NCBI GenBank assembly: GCA_910579225.1
Contig: CAJTTI010000004.1
Location: 62,001-126,000 of the forward strand
DNA: 64,000 bases
Direction: 5' to 3'
From: an uncultured Lachnospiraceae bacterium
GTDB taxonomy: Bacteria; Bacillota; Clostridia; Lachnospirales; Lachnospiraceae
The notes beneath the pieces were generated by a model. The model ran no database searches, was not told the DNA's origin, and was given only the letters and a program-made list of their open reading frames with translations. A program made the translations under genes and the position numbers. Each line of letters opens with the position of its first letter. The first letter of the stretch is position 1. This document shows, piece after piece, positions 34,685 to 43,239 of the stretch.

Positions 34685-35788
34685 TTACAAAAGTGACCTG
34701 AACGGAATATTCTGAGGAGCTTCAAAACAATCCTCAAATCCCCTTCTATGGTGATAGGCTCTTTTATCCCGGTCTGCTGGGTATATATATTTGCCTCCCA
34801 CTTCCCAGAAGAAAGGATGGAATTGATAATCCAGGCGATCTTTTTTCATATCATAGAGTACACGGATTTCATTGATATCTGCCATAAAATTCGTCCACAC
34901 ATCATAATGAATCGGTATTACCACTTTGCATCGCAGAGCTTCCGCCATCCTGAGAATATCCACACTTGTCATCTTATCGGCCATACCCACAGGATTCTCA
35001 CCATAAGAGCCAAATGCCACATCCACATCATAATCTTTTCCATGCTTTGCAAAATAGATAGAATAATGAGAGTCACCGCTGTGGTAAATATTTCCGCCCG
35101 GAGTTTTAATCAGATAATTCACTGCTTTCTCATCCATGTCTATTGGGCAGATACCTGTCAGTTCTTCTCTGTCAGCCCCTGTAGAATCCGTTGTAACCAG
35201 ACAGGTGCGGTCAAAAGAATCCAATGCCACAATCTCCAGGTCCTTGATCTTAATGGTGTTTCCAGGCTTCACCGTTATACAGCGGTCAGAAGGTACGCCC
35301 CACTTCTGCCACAATTCCACCGATTTCTTTGGTCCAATGAATGGCACCGGAATCTCTTTCCCATTCTCGTCTGTAGTTGTCATACCGCTCTGAATCACAT
35401 GCGCCGCATATTCTGCACTCATATGATCCTGATGATAATGGGTGGCGAGCACTGCATCCACCTGTTTGATTGCAAAAGGATCAATGACAAACGGAACTGC
35501 TCTTAAATTTGGCTGCATGGAACGTGCGCCGCACATATTAGCCATCTGATGCCCCACTTTCATCTTACCATCCCCATGAGTACGTTTTCCGTTACCACAC
35601 CACAGATCAATAGTAATATTGCATCCTGCCGGAGTTTTTAACCATATCCCAGTACATCCCAGCCACCACATGGCAATCGTTCCCGGCTTCACTTCTTCAT
35701 TTTCAATCTCTTCGTTCAGCCAGGTACCCCATTCCGGAAATGTATCCATGATCCAGCTTTCTCTTGTTATCTCTGTCACTTTGCTCAT
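34685..35788 (-). CDS. ulaG: L-ascorbate-6-phosphate lactonase
   Basis: A 367-residue metallo-beta-lactamase-fold enzyme closely following E. coli UlaG along its length: ITRESWIMDTFPEWGTWLNE, AMWWLGCTGIWLKTPAG, PFVIDPFAIKQVDAVLATHY, HQDHMSAEYAAHV, GGNIYHSGDSHYS and GSYGENPVGMADKMTSVD. The HxHxDH motif is HYHQDH. It opens the lactone ring of L-ascorbate 6-phosphate to 3-keto-L-gulonate 6-phosphate. It is first in its operon, under a good promoter. No UlaABC phosphotransferase is nearby to make its substrate. Confidence 0.96.
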   Translation of the reverse strand: MSKVTEITRESWIMDTFPEWGTWLNEEIENEEVKPGTIAMWWLGCTGIWLKTPAGCNITIDLWCGNGKRTHGDGKMKVGHQMANMCGARSMQPNLRAVPFVIDPFAIKQVDAVLATHYHQDHMSAEYAAHVIQSGMTTTDENGKEIPVPFIGPKKSVELWQKWGVPSDRCITVKPGNTIKIKDLEIVALDSFDRTCLVTTDSTGADREELTGICPIDMDEKAVNYLIKTPGGNIYHSGDSHYSIYFAKHGKDYDVDVAFGSYGENPVGMADKMTSVDILRMAEALRCKVVIPIHYDVWTNFMADINEIRVLYDMKKDRLDYQFHPFFWEVGGKYIYPADRDKRAYHHRRGFEDCFEAPQNIPFRSLL

Positions 35789-35838
35789 AATTTCTTAGTT
35801 CCTCCTCTTCTTATGAGTGTTTACCTCTTGATGATGCT

Positions 35839-35867
35839 ATTATATGATAATTTTTGTTCATATACAA
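35839..35867 (-). promoter_or_regulatory. ulaG operon promoter
   Basis: On the minus strand TTGTAT (35862-35867), a 17-base spacer and TATAAT (35839-35844) precede ulaG. The spacer contains GAACAAAAATT, which resembles DeoR-family operator halves, but no clear repeat pair was found. Confidence 0.65.
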
Positions 35868-35985
35868 GACTATTAAATGATTCATTTTCTCTTTTTACGA
35901 ATGTTTTGCAAACAAGATTAAATACCTGCATAGTTATCAGGAAATCAGTAATAATCCATGATCATATAACAGACCTGTCAGGAAA

Positions 35986-36017
35986 AGGCAGAAAATCTGA
36001 ATTCAGATTTTCTGCCT
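35986..36017 (-). terminator. Perfect 32-base palindromic terminator
   Basis: AGGCAGAAAATCTGAA and its exact complement TTCAGATTTTCTGCCT adjoin without a spacer; on the minus strand CTTTTCC follows. It terminates the cell-wall hydrolase transcript and may also stop transcripts from the other side. Confidence 0.75.
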
Positions 36018-36086
36018 CCTGTTGGCGTCTCCTGATATAGTCTTATCCTTTCAGAGGTCATTCCCTGCAAATTATAGCTGGCTGAT

Positions 36087-37670
36087 CTAAGAAGCTGTTG
36101 CCTGAGAAGCATCCTGCTGCTGATTATCACTGTTCTGAGAGGGATCCTGCTCCTGGTTATCACCGTTCTGGGAAGGAACCTGCTGCTGATTATCACCATT
36201 CTGGGAAGGAACCTGCTGCTGATTGTCACCATTCTGGGAAGGAACCTGCTGCTGATTATCATCTCCTGAAGGAGTCCCTTCCGGATCATCCTCTTCCTCC
36301 GGAGGTTCAGGTTCCTCCTGAGAATCATTATCCTGAGGAGGATCCTCTTCTTCAGGGGGAGCTTCCGGTTTTGGTTTCGTTGTATAACTTGTCCAGTAAT
36401 AATAGAAAATATGGTCTCTGATAATCCAGTGCGGAACATTGTTGGCTTTCAGATTCTCTACCAATGAAGGTACTGGTGCCCACGTCCGGAAGAACAGGGA
36501 ATCTCCCACATTGCTCGTTCCATTTACGACTGTTCGCGCTGCATCCCAGCAGGACTGAGTCACAATATTCCTGATATCCGGATCCTGTTCTGCTTTCAGT
36601 ACCAGGTCAAAACGTCCGGAGCCTGCCGGTTCAAACTGCTTGGACTGTCTCAGCACAGCCTCCAGGGAATTAGGGTATAAAGCACTTCGAACCCGATTCA
36701 TGATCACATAACCTACAGCTGTCTGACCTTCCCAGCCCTGATTTCCCGCTTCGCAGTAAATCATAGTTGCCAGAAGCATCATCTCATAATCACTCAGACT
36801 GATCCCCCCCTGGGATATCTGCGCATCGCCTGCTATGATGCCTCCATTCATGGAAGAAGCTGTTTGCTGCGCAGCAGCAAGCCTTGCCCGGCGTTCTTCT
36901 TCCTCCGCTTTTTTAATTAACTGGTTCAGAATCCGTGTCTTCTCTGCAATCAATTCCTCCATACTGCTGACCTCACCAGATACCTGATCCAAAAGGTCAT
37001 CGTATTCACTGAGCTTGGAACCTGCAACTTTTCTTTGGCTTGCCACCTGTTCCTTTTTCTTCTGTGTTTCCTCCATCAGATATTCCAGCTCTTCCTGGTC
37101 TTCCTGAAGCTCTTCTTTCTGTTGTTCCAGTGTTGCTTTTGCATCTCTGTAACTGTTCAGCATATTGCGGTCATACTGATTAATATTAACTACATATTCC
37201 GCCTGATTCAGCACATCCGTAATACTGCCTGTAAGGATCGCTGACATATAATTCATCATGCTGCCCTGTCCGTTTTCATACATATACTGAATCCGGAGCT
37301 TCATATCTTCATATTGCCTGTTTACCGCCTCTTCTGCTGCTTCTACTTCTTTTTTCTTTGCTTCGACTGCCGCCTGTTTCTCTGCAATATCCTTTTCCAG
37401 AATGCTGATCTGCTCATTCAGACTTCCAGCCTGCTTTTCCAGCTCTTTCAGATAGTTCTCTGTAGCCGACTTTCTGCTACTGATATTTCCTTTTTCCTGC
37501 TCGGCTTTCTTTTTCTCTGCCTCTGCTTTCGCCTTTTCATCTTTTAAACGATCAATCTCTGCCTGAGTCTCTCTGCTTACTGCCAGAACGGCAAGAGAAG
37601 GCGCTGCCAAACCGAAAGCAAGCACCAGACATAAAATGCTGATAAGAAACCTTTTCTTACTTTCCCTCAT
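36087..37670 (-). CDS. Secreted SleB-type cell wall hydrolase with coiled coil and C-terminal repeats
   Basis: A 527-residue exported protein. Residues 1-32 are a signal peptide (FLISILCLVLAFGLAAPSLA). Residues 35-270 are a long coiled coil like the regulatory part of PcsB/CwlO (EIDRLKDEKAKAEAEKKKAE; YMYENGQGSMMNYMSAILTG). Residues 295-415 are a SleB/CwlJ hydrolase domain (MLLATMIYCEAGNQGWEGQT, AVGYVIMNRVRSALYPN), with the catalytic Glu in YCEAG. A Pro/Glu-rich linker and about five 11-residue repeats (QNGDNQQQVPS) end the protein. It should cleave peptidoglycan during growth or spore germination. Its start overlaps the trmL stop by four bases. Confidence 0.9.
   Translation of the reverse strand: MRESKKRFLISILCLVLAFGLAAPSLAVLAVSRETQAEIDRLKDEKAKAEAEKKKAEQEKGNISSRKSATENYLKELEKQAGSLNEQISILEKDIAEKQAAVEAKKKEVEAAEEAVNRQYEDMKLRIQYMYENGQGSMMNYMSAILTGSITDVLNQAEYVVNINQYDRNMLNSYRDAKATLEQQKEELQEDQEELEYLMEETQKKKEQVASQRKVAGSKLSEYDDLLDQVSGEVSSMEELIAEKTRILNQLIKKAEEEERRARLAAAQQTASSMNGGIIAGDAQISQGGISLSDYEMMLLATMIYCEAGNQGWEGQTAVGYVIMNRVRSALYPNSLEAVLRQSKQFEPAGSGRFDLVLKAEQDPDIRNIVTQSCWDAARTVVNGTSNVGDSLFFRTWAPVPSLVENLKANNVPHWIIRDHIFYYYWTSYTTKPKPEAPPEEEDPPQDNDSQEEPEPPEEEDDPEGTPSGDDNQQQVPSQNGDNQQQVPSQNGDNQQQVPSQNGDNQEQDPSQNSDNQQQDASQATAS
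36111..36268 (-). repeat. 33-base coding repeats in the cell wall hydrolase tail
   Basis: About five tandem 33-base units encode the QNGDNQQQVPS motif; the central three are nearly identical and the outer ones diverged. Copy number may vary between strains. Confidence 0.85.
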
Positions 37671-38182
37671 ACTTCCACCTTCCCATTGTCCCAGTCAAAC
37701 CTTGTAAGCCTTCCCTGAAGCTGCATATCTGCAAAGTTCTGCTGCCTGAGGGCTTCGTACAGGACAATCGCGGTAGAATTGGCCAGATTCAGAGAACGGA
37801 TCTTTTCTTTCATCGGTATCCGGATAGCACGCTCCTGGTTCCGGCTCAGAATCTCCTCCGGAATCCCACCACTTTCTCTTCCAAACATCAGATAACAGTC
37901 CGGTTCAAACCGGACGTCCGTATATACATTGGCCCCCTTAGTGGTCGCCATGTAAATTTTCGCGCCCGGATTCTTCTGGAGAAAGTCTTCATAATCCACA
38001 TAGACCGTTACATCCAGGTACTTCCAATAGTCCATCCCTGCCCTGCGCAGCTCCTTCTCCCCCAGACGAAATCCCAACGGTTCGATCAGGTGAAGTCTGG
38101 TTCCCGTAGCCACACAGGTCCTTCCGATATTGCCAGTATTCGCCGGAATCTCCGGCTCATACAATACGATATTCAGCGCCAT
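37667..38182 (-). CDS. trmL: tRNA (cytidine/uridine-34 2'-O)-methyltransferase
   Basis: A 171-residue SPOUT methylase. Characteristic motifs are NIVLYEPEIPANTGNIGRTC at the start, PLGFRLGEKELRRAGMDYW, the GRESGGIPEEI loop and IRSLNLANSTAIVLYEAL, which form the knotted SAM site. It methylates the 2'-OH of the wobble base in tRNA-Leu isoacceptors. The length equals the TrmL family's. It lies between the aminotransferase and hydrolase genes, two bases after the former. Confidence 0.95.
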   Translation of the reverse strand: MALNIVLYEPEIPANTGNIGRTCVATGTRLHLIEPLGFRLGEKELRRAGMDYWKYLDVTVYVDYEDFLQKNPGAKIYMATTKGANVYTDVRFEPDCYLMFGRESGGIPEEILSRNQERAIRIPMKEKIRSLNLANSTAIVLYEALRQQNFADMQLQGRLTRFDWDNGKVEV

Positions 38183-38184
38183 CT

Positions 38185-39363
38185 CTAACTCCGCTTCTTC
38201 TCTTCCCTCAGATGTTCAACAAATCTCTGAAGCCGTTCCAGTGCGACTTTCAGGTTCTCCAATGAATATGCATACGAGATTCTAAGAAATCCTTCACCAC
38301 AGTCTCCAAAGGCAGTACCCGGTACAACCGCCACCTTCTCTTCTTCCAGGAAACGATTGGCAAACTCTTCAGAAGTCATTCCAAACTCCTTGATACATGG
38401 AAATACATAGAATGCCCCATATGGCTCAAAACACTGTAGCCCCATTTCCTTAAATGCATGCATCAGATAACGCCGCCTCTGATCATATGCCTCCCGCATC
38501 TTCGCTACATCTTCATCACCGTTTTTCATGGCTTCCACCGCTGCATATTGGCTGGTGGTTGGAGCACACATGATAGCAAACTGATGAATCTTCAACATCT
38601 GTTCAATGATTTCTTTTGGACCACACGCATATCCAAGCCTCCAGCCAGTCATGGCATAAGCCTTCGAAAATCCATTGATCAGTATTGTACGTTCCTTCAT
38701 ACCTGGCAGAGACGTAATGGAAACATGGTTTCCCTTGTAACTAAGTTCGCTATAGATCTCATCAGACAATACGAAAATATCTTTCTCAATAATCACTTCC
38801 GCAATCGCTTCCAGATCTGCTTTCTCCATGATCGCTCCAGTGGGATTATTAGGAAACGGCAGAACAAGAAGTTTTGTCTTGTCTGTAATGGATTCCCGAA
38901 GCTCCTGTGCTGTCAGACGGAATTCATTCTCTTCTTTCAGCTCAATGATCACAGGGTTTCCCCCTGCCAATATGGCACAGGGTTCATAGGAGACATAGCT
39001 AGGCTGAGGAATCAACACCTCTTCCCCTGGATTCAGCATGGCACGCATGGCAATATCAATGCCTTCGCTTCCGCCCACTGTCACGATCGTCTCTTTCACC
39101 GGGTCATATTCCACATGGATACGCCGCTTCAGGTATGCAGCTATCTCCTCTTTTAATTCTTTCAGTCCTGCATTGGATGTATAGAACGTACATCCTTTTT
39201 CCAGAGAATAAATACCTTCATCCCGAATATGCCAGGGGGTATCAAAATCCGGTTCTCCAACTCCCAATGAAATCGCATCTTTCATCTCGCTAACCAGATC
39301 AAAGAATTTCCGAATACCGGACGGTTTCACATTTACTATGGTATCTGATAATGGATTTCTCAT
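38185..39363 (-). CDS. Class I/II pyridoxal-phosphate aminotransferase
   Basis: A 392-residue fold-type I aminotransferase. SLGVGEPDFDTPWHIRDEGI, NPTGAIMEKADLE, DEIYSELSY and the Schiff-base lysine in INGFSKAYAMTGWRLGYACG are visible, and RISYAYS carries the carboxylate-binding Arg. The type is that of aspartate/aromatic/N-succinyl-diaminopimelate family enzymes in Firmicutes; substrate is uncertain. Its start overlaps the stop of the Lrp regulator gene by four bases, a common pair in this family. Confidence 0.92.
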   Translation of the reverse strand: MRNPLSDTIVNVKPSGIRKFFDLVSEMKDAISLGVGEPDFDTPWHIRDEGIYSLEKGCTFYTSNAGLKELKEEIAAYLKRRIHVEYDPVKETIVTVGGSEGIDIAMRAMLNPGEEVLIPQPSYVSYEPCAILAGGNPVIIELKEENEFRLTAQELRESITDKTKLLVLPFPNNPTGAIMEKADLEAIAEVIIEKDIFVLSDEIYSELSYKGNHVSITSLPGMKERTILINGFSKAYAMTGWRLGYACGPKEIIEQMLKIHQFAIMCAPTTSQYAAVEAMKNGDEDVAKMREAYDQRRRYLMHAFKEMGLQCFEPYGAFYVFPCIKEFGMTSEEFANRFLEEEKVAVVPGTAFGDCGEGFLRISYAYSLENLKVALERLQRFVEHLREEKKRS

Positions 39364-39842
39364 GGGGTAATCAACATCCTTTCATCTTTAGACTGGTGTA
39401 CCATGACTGTACCATGGTCTTTGTATTTCTTCAGGATAAAGTGTGTAGCTGTACTCAGGACAGATTCCTGAGGAGACAGCTTGTCAGAGACAAACTGAGC
39501 CACATCCCGCATGGTCTTTCCCTCAATCGTAACCATAAAGTCAAATCCACCGGATATCAGGTAGACACAATCCACCTCCGGATAATTATAGATCCGTTCC
39601 GCAATCTTATCAAAACCGAGACCTCTCTGAGGCGTCACTTTAACCTCAATCAATGCGGTCACTTTCTCCGAACCGGTTTTGTCCCAGTCAATCAGCGTAT
39701 GATAACCACAGATAACTCCTTCCTTTTCCATCTGTGCAATCTCATTTGCTATGGTCAATTCATCTGTTCCCAGAAGAATCGCCAGATCCTTTAAATTCAC
39801 ACGACTGTTGCGTTCAATATAAGTTAAAATCTTCTCTCTCAT
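39360..39842 (-). CDS. Lrp/AsnC-family transcriptional regulator
   Basis: A 160-residue regulator with an N-terminal helix-turn-helix (RVNLKDLAILLGTDELTIANE) and a C-terminal RAM domain (VTALIEVKVTPQRGLGFDKI, VDCVYLISGGFDFMVTIEG). Such proteins sense amino acids. It is translationally coupled to the aminotransferase gene and probably controls it. Confidence 0.93.
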   Translation of the reverse strand: MREKILTYIERNSRVNLKDLAILLGTDELTIANEIAQMEKEGVICGYHTLIDWDKTGSEKVTALIEVKVTPQRGLGFDKIAERIYNYPEVDCVYLISGGFDFMVTIEGKTMRDVAQFVSDKLSPQESVLSTATHFILKKYKDHGTVMVHQSKDERMLITP

Positions 39843-39899
39843 GCTTTACTCCTAGCTTTCATTTCTGCAGCAGCCCATATATCCGCCACTTTCTAAATA

Positions 39900-40886
39900 T
39901 CAAGTATAGATTTTATACAATTCGTCTGTCTTTGGCCGTTCCAGACAGGCCTCCTCCTCACCGTTGATGATCTTTTTCGCCTTTCCTTCTGTGCATCGGC
40001 CAATCAGCGATGCCGGAATCCCCGCCTGTCTCAGGTCGTGGACCAGCTTCCATCCATTCGGCGATGTCATAAGCATACTCCCGCTGGATATAAGCTGATA
40101 AGGGTTCAGGCGAAAATATTCACAGATTTCCACTGTCTCCTGGCGGATTGGAATCGCCTTCAAGTCGATCTCAAGTCCGATGCCGGATGCTTCTGCCAGT
40201 TCCCATAAAGCTCCATAGATACCGCCTTCGGTCACGTCATGCATGGCACTGACACCGGACTTCACGGCGATTGCAGCCTCCGGCACCACGGAAAGCAGCT
40301 TATCAAACCCTTTTGCCTCTTCTACAAAGGTCCGGGCAAAACGCCCCAGGAGCTCCATTTCCTTTTCCTTCGCAATGATAGCAGTCCCTTCGAGCCCAAT
40401 CCACTTGGTCAGCACCACATCATCCCCGTTATGAGCGCCTCCTGTAGTGATCAGACAACCTTTCTTCACTTTGCCAACACCCGTCACAGAGATCAGCGGC
40501 TGATTCACTGCCTCAGTAATCTCTGTATGGCCGCCCATAGCCTGAATATGAAGCTCTTCACAGGCTGACTCCACTTCCTGCATCAGCTGCCGGATCAACG
40601 GTTCGTCCGCATCCGGAGGCAGAAGAACTGTCAGAAGAACCCCCACAGGCTCTGCTCCCGCACTGGCCAGATCATTGGCTGTAATCTGAACTGCCAGCCC
40701 TCCGATATTTTTTGTTGTTCCTGTAATCGGATCGGTTGAAAGTACAAACACCTCATCCGGCGCCAGCTGCACTGCCGCACAGTCCTCTCCTACAGAAGCT
40801 CCCACCAGGACTTCTTCTCTCCTTGTATGAAGCTGTCTGAAAACTGCCCTCTTCAGTATGCTTTCAGGCACTTTTCCTATCTCCAT
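39900..40886 (-). CDS. AIR synthase-related (HypE/ThiL-like) protein
   Basis: A 328-residue member of the PurM/HypE/ThiL fold. ASVGEDCAAVQL, VLSTDPITGTTKNIGG and ITANDLASAGAEPVGVLLTV are the N-terminal signatures, and MGGHTEITEAVN and MHDVTEGGIYGALWELAEAS are C-terminal ones. ATG 40886 (SD GAGGA) is preferred over a TTG at 40907. No hydrogenase or thiamine genes are nearby, and the C-terminal Cys of HypE is not evident, so its role is unknown. It follows the VanW gene by 13 bases. Confidence 0.85.
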   Translation of the reverse strand: MEIGKVPESILKRAVFRQLHTRREEVLVGASVGEDCAAVQLAPDEVFVLSTDPITGTTKNIGGLAVQITANDLASAGAEPVGVLLTVLLPPDADEPLIRQLMQEVESACEELHIQAMGGHTEITEAVNQPLISVTGVGKVKKGCLITTGGAHNGDDVVLTKWIGLEGTAIIAKEKEMELLGRFARTFVEEAKGFDKLLSVVPEAAIAVKSGVSAMHDVTEGGIYGALWELAEASGIGLEIDLKAIPIRQETVEICEYFRLNPYQLISSGSMLMTSPNGWKLVHDLRQAGIPASLIGRCTEGKAKKIINGEEEACLERPKTDELYKIYT

Positions 40887-40899
40887 ATGCACATCCTCA

Positions 40900-42372
40900 T
40901 CATTCAACCGGCGCTTCCGGCGGTACCTCTACAGGTACTTCTGCCGGCGGCGGAACAGCTCCCGCAATATTCGCATCTGCCAGCGCTTCATCCTGCAGTG
41001 CAATGGCTGCACACAGATTCTCTGACAATACTGGATCCCCTGCCACGCCATAGACAATCGTCCTTTTGCCGCCCTGATATGTACTTTTATTTACTCTGCT
41101 GCGCTCAGTCTGCACACCATTTACCTTAACCACTTTGTATAATTCCGCCGTATATCCCTTGCTTCCGCCAGTCGCCGCTTTGTATCCAATCGGCTGACCC
41201 GGGTCTGCCACCAGCACCGTATTTCCACTGCTCTCACTGAGCTTTACACTTTCAAAAGAAATGGTGCGGTTGCTGTCTCTGGTCTCTTTTCCATAGATAC
41301 TGAATACTACTTTTTTATCTGAAGTCGTGTATCCTTCAATATAGATTGGATAATCTGAAGAATTCCGGAACTTCAGGTCCTTATAAGTTCCTGCAATTGC
41401 CGCATCTTCCGACAAGTTTACATAAGATACTGTCATAGAATGAGGTGCACGCTCTGTGACCTCCAGCTCAGCCCGAAGCACTGCGTTGTACAGTGTAGTG
41501 GACACCTGGCAAACGCCACCACCCATACCATCAACGACTTCTCCATTGACATAATTTCCAGCCTCCGCATAACCCCTCTCTGCTGTAAATGGCGCAATCA
41601 TATCATGAGTGGAAAACTCTTCCCCGGGATATAAAACCGTCCCGTCAATATAGGCGGCTGCACTGCTTACATTTTTGATCCGGTTGGCATTGGAGCTGGT
41701 AAATTTTGTGGTAAATGTTCCAAGTAAATCCTTCACATATGCCAGTTCTTCTGCACTTCCCTCTGGCTCCGTCACCTTTGTCTGAAGTACAATCCTGTCT
41801 GCACTGTCTTCTGTCAATCCATTTTCCAGGTAATCCATAATAATCTTGACGGATTGATCTACATCCAGCACCAGTCCCTGCGACCCTGCCACAAAGTGAA
41901 ATTCTCCATTTGAACGGCTTAAAGATGCATTTTTTGCTTCCCTGTCAAACTGTTTACAGTTCTCTTCCACAAAAGCTTTTACCATCGTCTGATCAGCTGT
42001 CCAGTTCAGTGCAAACTCTTTTCCACTATGCTGAAGATCTTTCTGATCCTTATATCTTTTTACGATATTTCCTATACGTCCGATACTCAAAGCTTCGTCT
42101 ATCATATCCATATTATCAAAAGTGATTCCAAAGTCAGACAGGCTGGCGGTTACTTCCTGGTCCCCAATCTCCAGTGTCACAGTCCGCGTCTCCATCTGAT
42201 CTTCGTAATCCTGCAAAGCTTTCTCTGCTTCCATCCGGGTCATACCGGATACATCAATCCCTCCGATCCGAACTCCGCTTAAAATAGTATCTTCTGCCGC
42301 AAACACATTCACTCCCATTAGCAGCATGAGAAGACATACTCCCAGACACAGTTTTCTCATATACTTTATCAT
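40900..42372 (-). CDS. VanW family exported protein
   Basis: A 490-residue cell-surface protein. It has a signal peptide (KLCLGVCLLMLLMGVNVFAA), two peptidoglycan-binding-like segments (residues 30-220, GVRIGGIDVSGMTRMEAEKA; QGLVLDVDQSVKII), the VanW domain (LYPGEEFSTHDMIAPFTAER; GGGVCQVSTTLYNAVLRAEL) and a G5-like end before a Pro/Glu-rich tail. VanW proteins occur in Firmicutes envelopes but have no firm biochemical role. SD AGGAGGAG precedes the ATG. Confidence 0.92.
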   Translation of the reverse strand: MIKYMRKLCLGVCLLMLLMGVNVFAAEDTILSGVRIGGIDVSGMTRMEAEKALQDYEDQMETRTVTLEIGDQEVTASLSDFGITFDNMDMIDEALSIGRIGNIVKRYKDQKDLQHSGKEFALNWTADQTMVKAFVEENCKQFDREAKNASLSRSNGEFHFVAGSQGLVLDVDQSVKIIMDYLENGLTEDSADRIVLQTKVTEPEGSAEELAYVKDLLGTFTTKFTSSNANRIKNVSSAAAYIDGTVLYPGEEFSTHDMIAPFTAERGYAEAGNYVNGEVVDGMGGGVCQVSTTLYNAVLRAELEVTERAPHSMTVSYVNLSEDAAIAGTYKDLKFRNSSDYPIYIEGYTTSDKKVVFSIYGKETRDSNRTISFESVKLSESSGNTVLVADPGQPIGYKAATGGSKGYTAELYKVVKVNGVQTERSRVNKSTYQGGKRTIVYGVAGDPVLSENLCAAIALQDEALADANIAGAVPPPAEVPVEVPPEAPVE

Positions 42373-42408
42373 AATTCTCCTCCTTATATATAGTTCCTTC
42401 CCGTGGTT

Positions 42409-42510
42409 TTACAACGCATATAAAAGCAACGGCAGCACCATGGCAATCACCAGCATTGCCACAATCACTGCAGCAATCTTTCTTCTTGTCTTGTCATTAT
42501 AAAAATTCAT
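42409..42510 (-). CDS. 33-residue single-span membrane peptide
   Basis: The minus strand encodes MNFYNDKTRRKIAAVIVAML followed by VIAMVLPLLLYAL. A short charged N-terminus (DKTRRK) precedes one 21-residue membrane helix. SD GGAAGG and GGGGA lie before the ATG at 42510. It lies between the exonuclease gene (18 bases upstream) and the VanW gene (36 bases downstream), probably on the same transcript. Short peptides of this design are frequent in Lachnospiraceae; function is unknown. Confidence 0.75.
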   Translation of the reverse strand: MNFYNDKTRRKIAAVIVAMLVIAMVLPLLLYAL

Positions 42511-42528
42511 TAATCCCCATCCTTCCTG

Positions 42529-43239
42529 TCACCTGATCTTTCCGTACTGCAGGAGCACCCGATCAATCATACGCGAAGCCTCGCTTTTCGTCAGCTCCTC
42601 AATCCGGATATTCAGTTCTATTTTATGATATTTCAGCAAATCATTCAAGTACCGTTTCTGCGAATTTGTAATCGGACATTGTTTTTTTGCCATATACACA
42701 AGAGGACAAAGTGAAAATGCCCCCGGATCTGTCTCTCCAAAGTCCTCCCACAATCTCCAGAGAAGCATATGTGCTGATTTCGCATCATCCAGTGCCCGAT
42801 GGGAGCTGCCCGGATCCAATTGATAATAGGCGCACATGGCTGTCAGGGCACGGGACGGAAGCCCTGGCAACACTCTTCTGGCAATTTTCAGCGTGTCAAG
42901 CGCTTCTGTCTCAAAAGCACACCCTTCATTTATTGCCGCCTGTTTCAAAAATCCATAATCAAATGACACATTGTGACCCACCACCGGCAGAGAGCCGCGG
43001 AATTCCAGAAACTCCCGAATTGCTTCCGCTGTCTTTTTCCCTGTCCGGCGCATGGCATCTGTAATACCAGTCAGCTCTTCAATTCGTTCAGGTACTTCTG
43101 TTCCCCCGTCAACCAGTGTTACATAAGTTGCGCAGATTACACCATTTTGTACTCTAACGGCTCCGATTTCCAACAGTTTATCCCGCGCAGGATTTAATCC
43201 CGTCGTCTCCACATCCAGCGCTATGTATTCATTTATCAT
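42529..43239 (-). CDS. DnaQ-like 3'-5' exonuclease
   Basis: A 236-residue DEDDh exonuclease: ALDVETTGLNPARDKLLEIG (Asp and Glu), VGHNVSFDYGFLKQA (Asp) and SSHRALDDAKSAHML (His and Asp). It resembles the epsilon-type domain of DNA polymerase III. The C-terminal 60 residues are a basic/acidic tail without a known domain. It overlaps the nth gene by 11 bases. Confidence 0.9.
   Translation of the reverse strand: MINEYIALDVETTGLNPARDKLLEIGAVRVQNGVICATYVTLVDGGTEVPERIEELTGITDAMRRTGKKTAEAIREFLEFRGSLPVVGHNVSFDYGFLKQAAINEGCAFETEALDTLKIARRVLPGLPSRALTAMCAYYQLDPGSSHRALDDAKSAHMLLWRLWEDFGETDPGAFSLCPLVYMAKKQCPITNSQKRYLNDLLKYHKIELNIRIEELTKSEASRMIDRVLLQYGKIR

Noticed and set aside
36111..36268. 33-base repeats considered as a CRISPR array
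   Set aside because: Units are directly contiguous, in frame and coding; there are no unique spacers.
39900..40886. HypE hydrogenase maturation assignment
   Set aside because: Same fold, but no hydrogenase genes nearby and the HypE C-terminal cysteine motif was not found.
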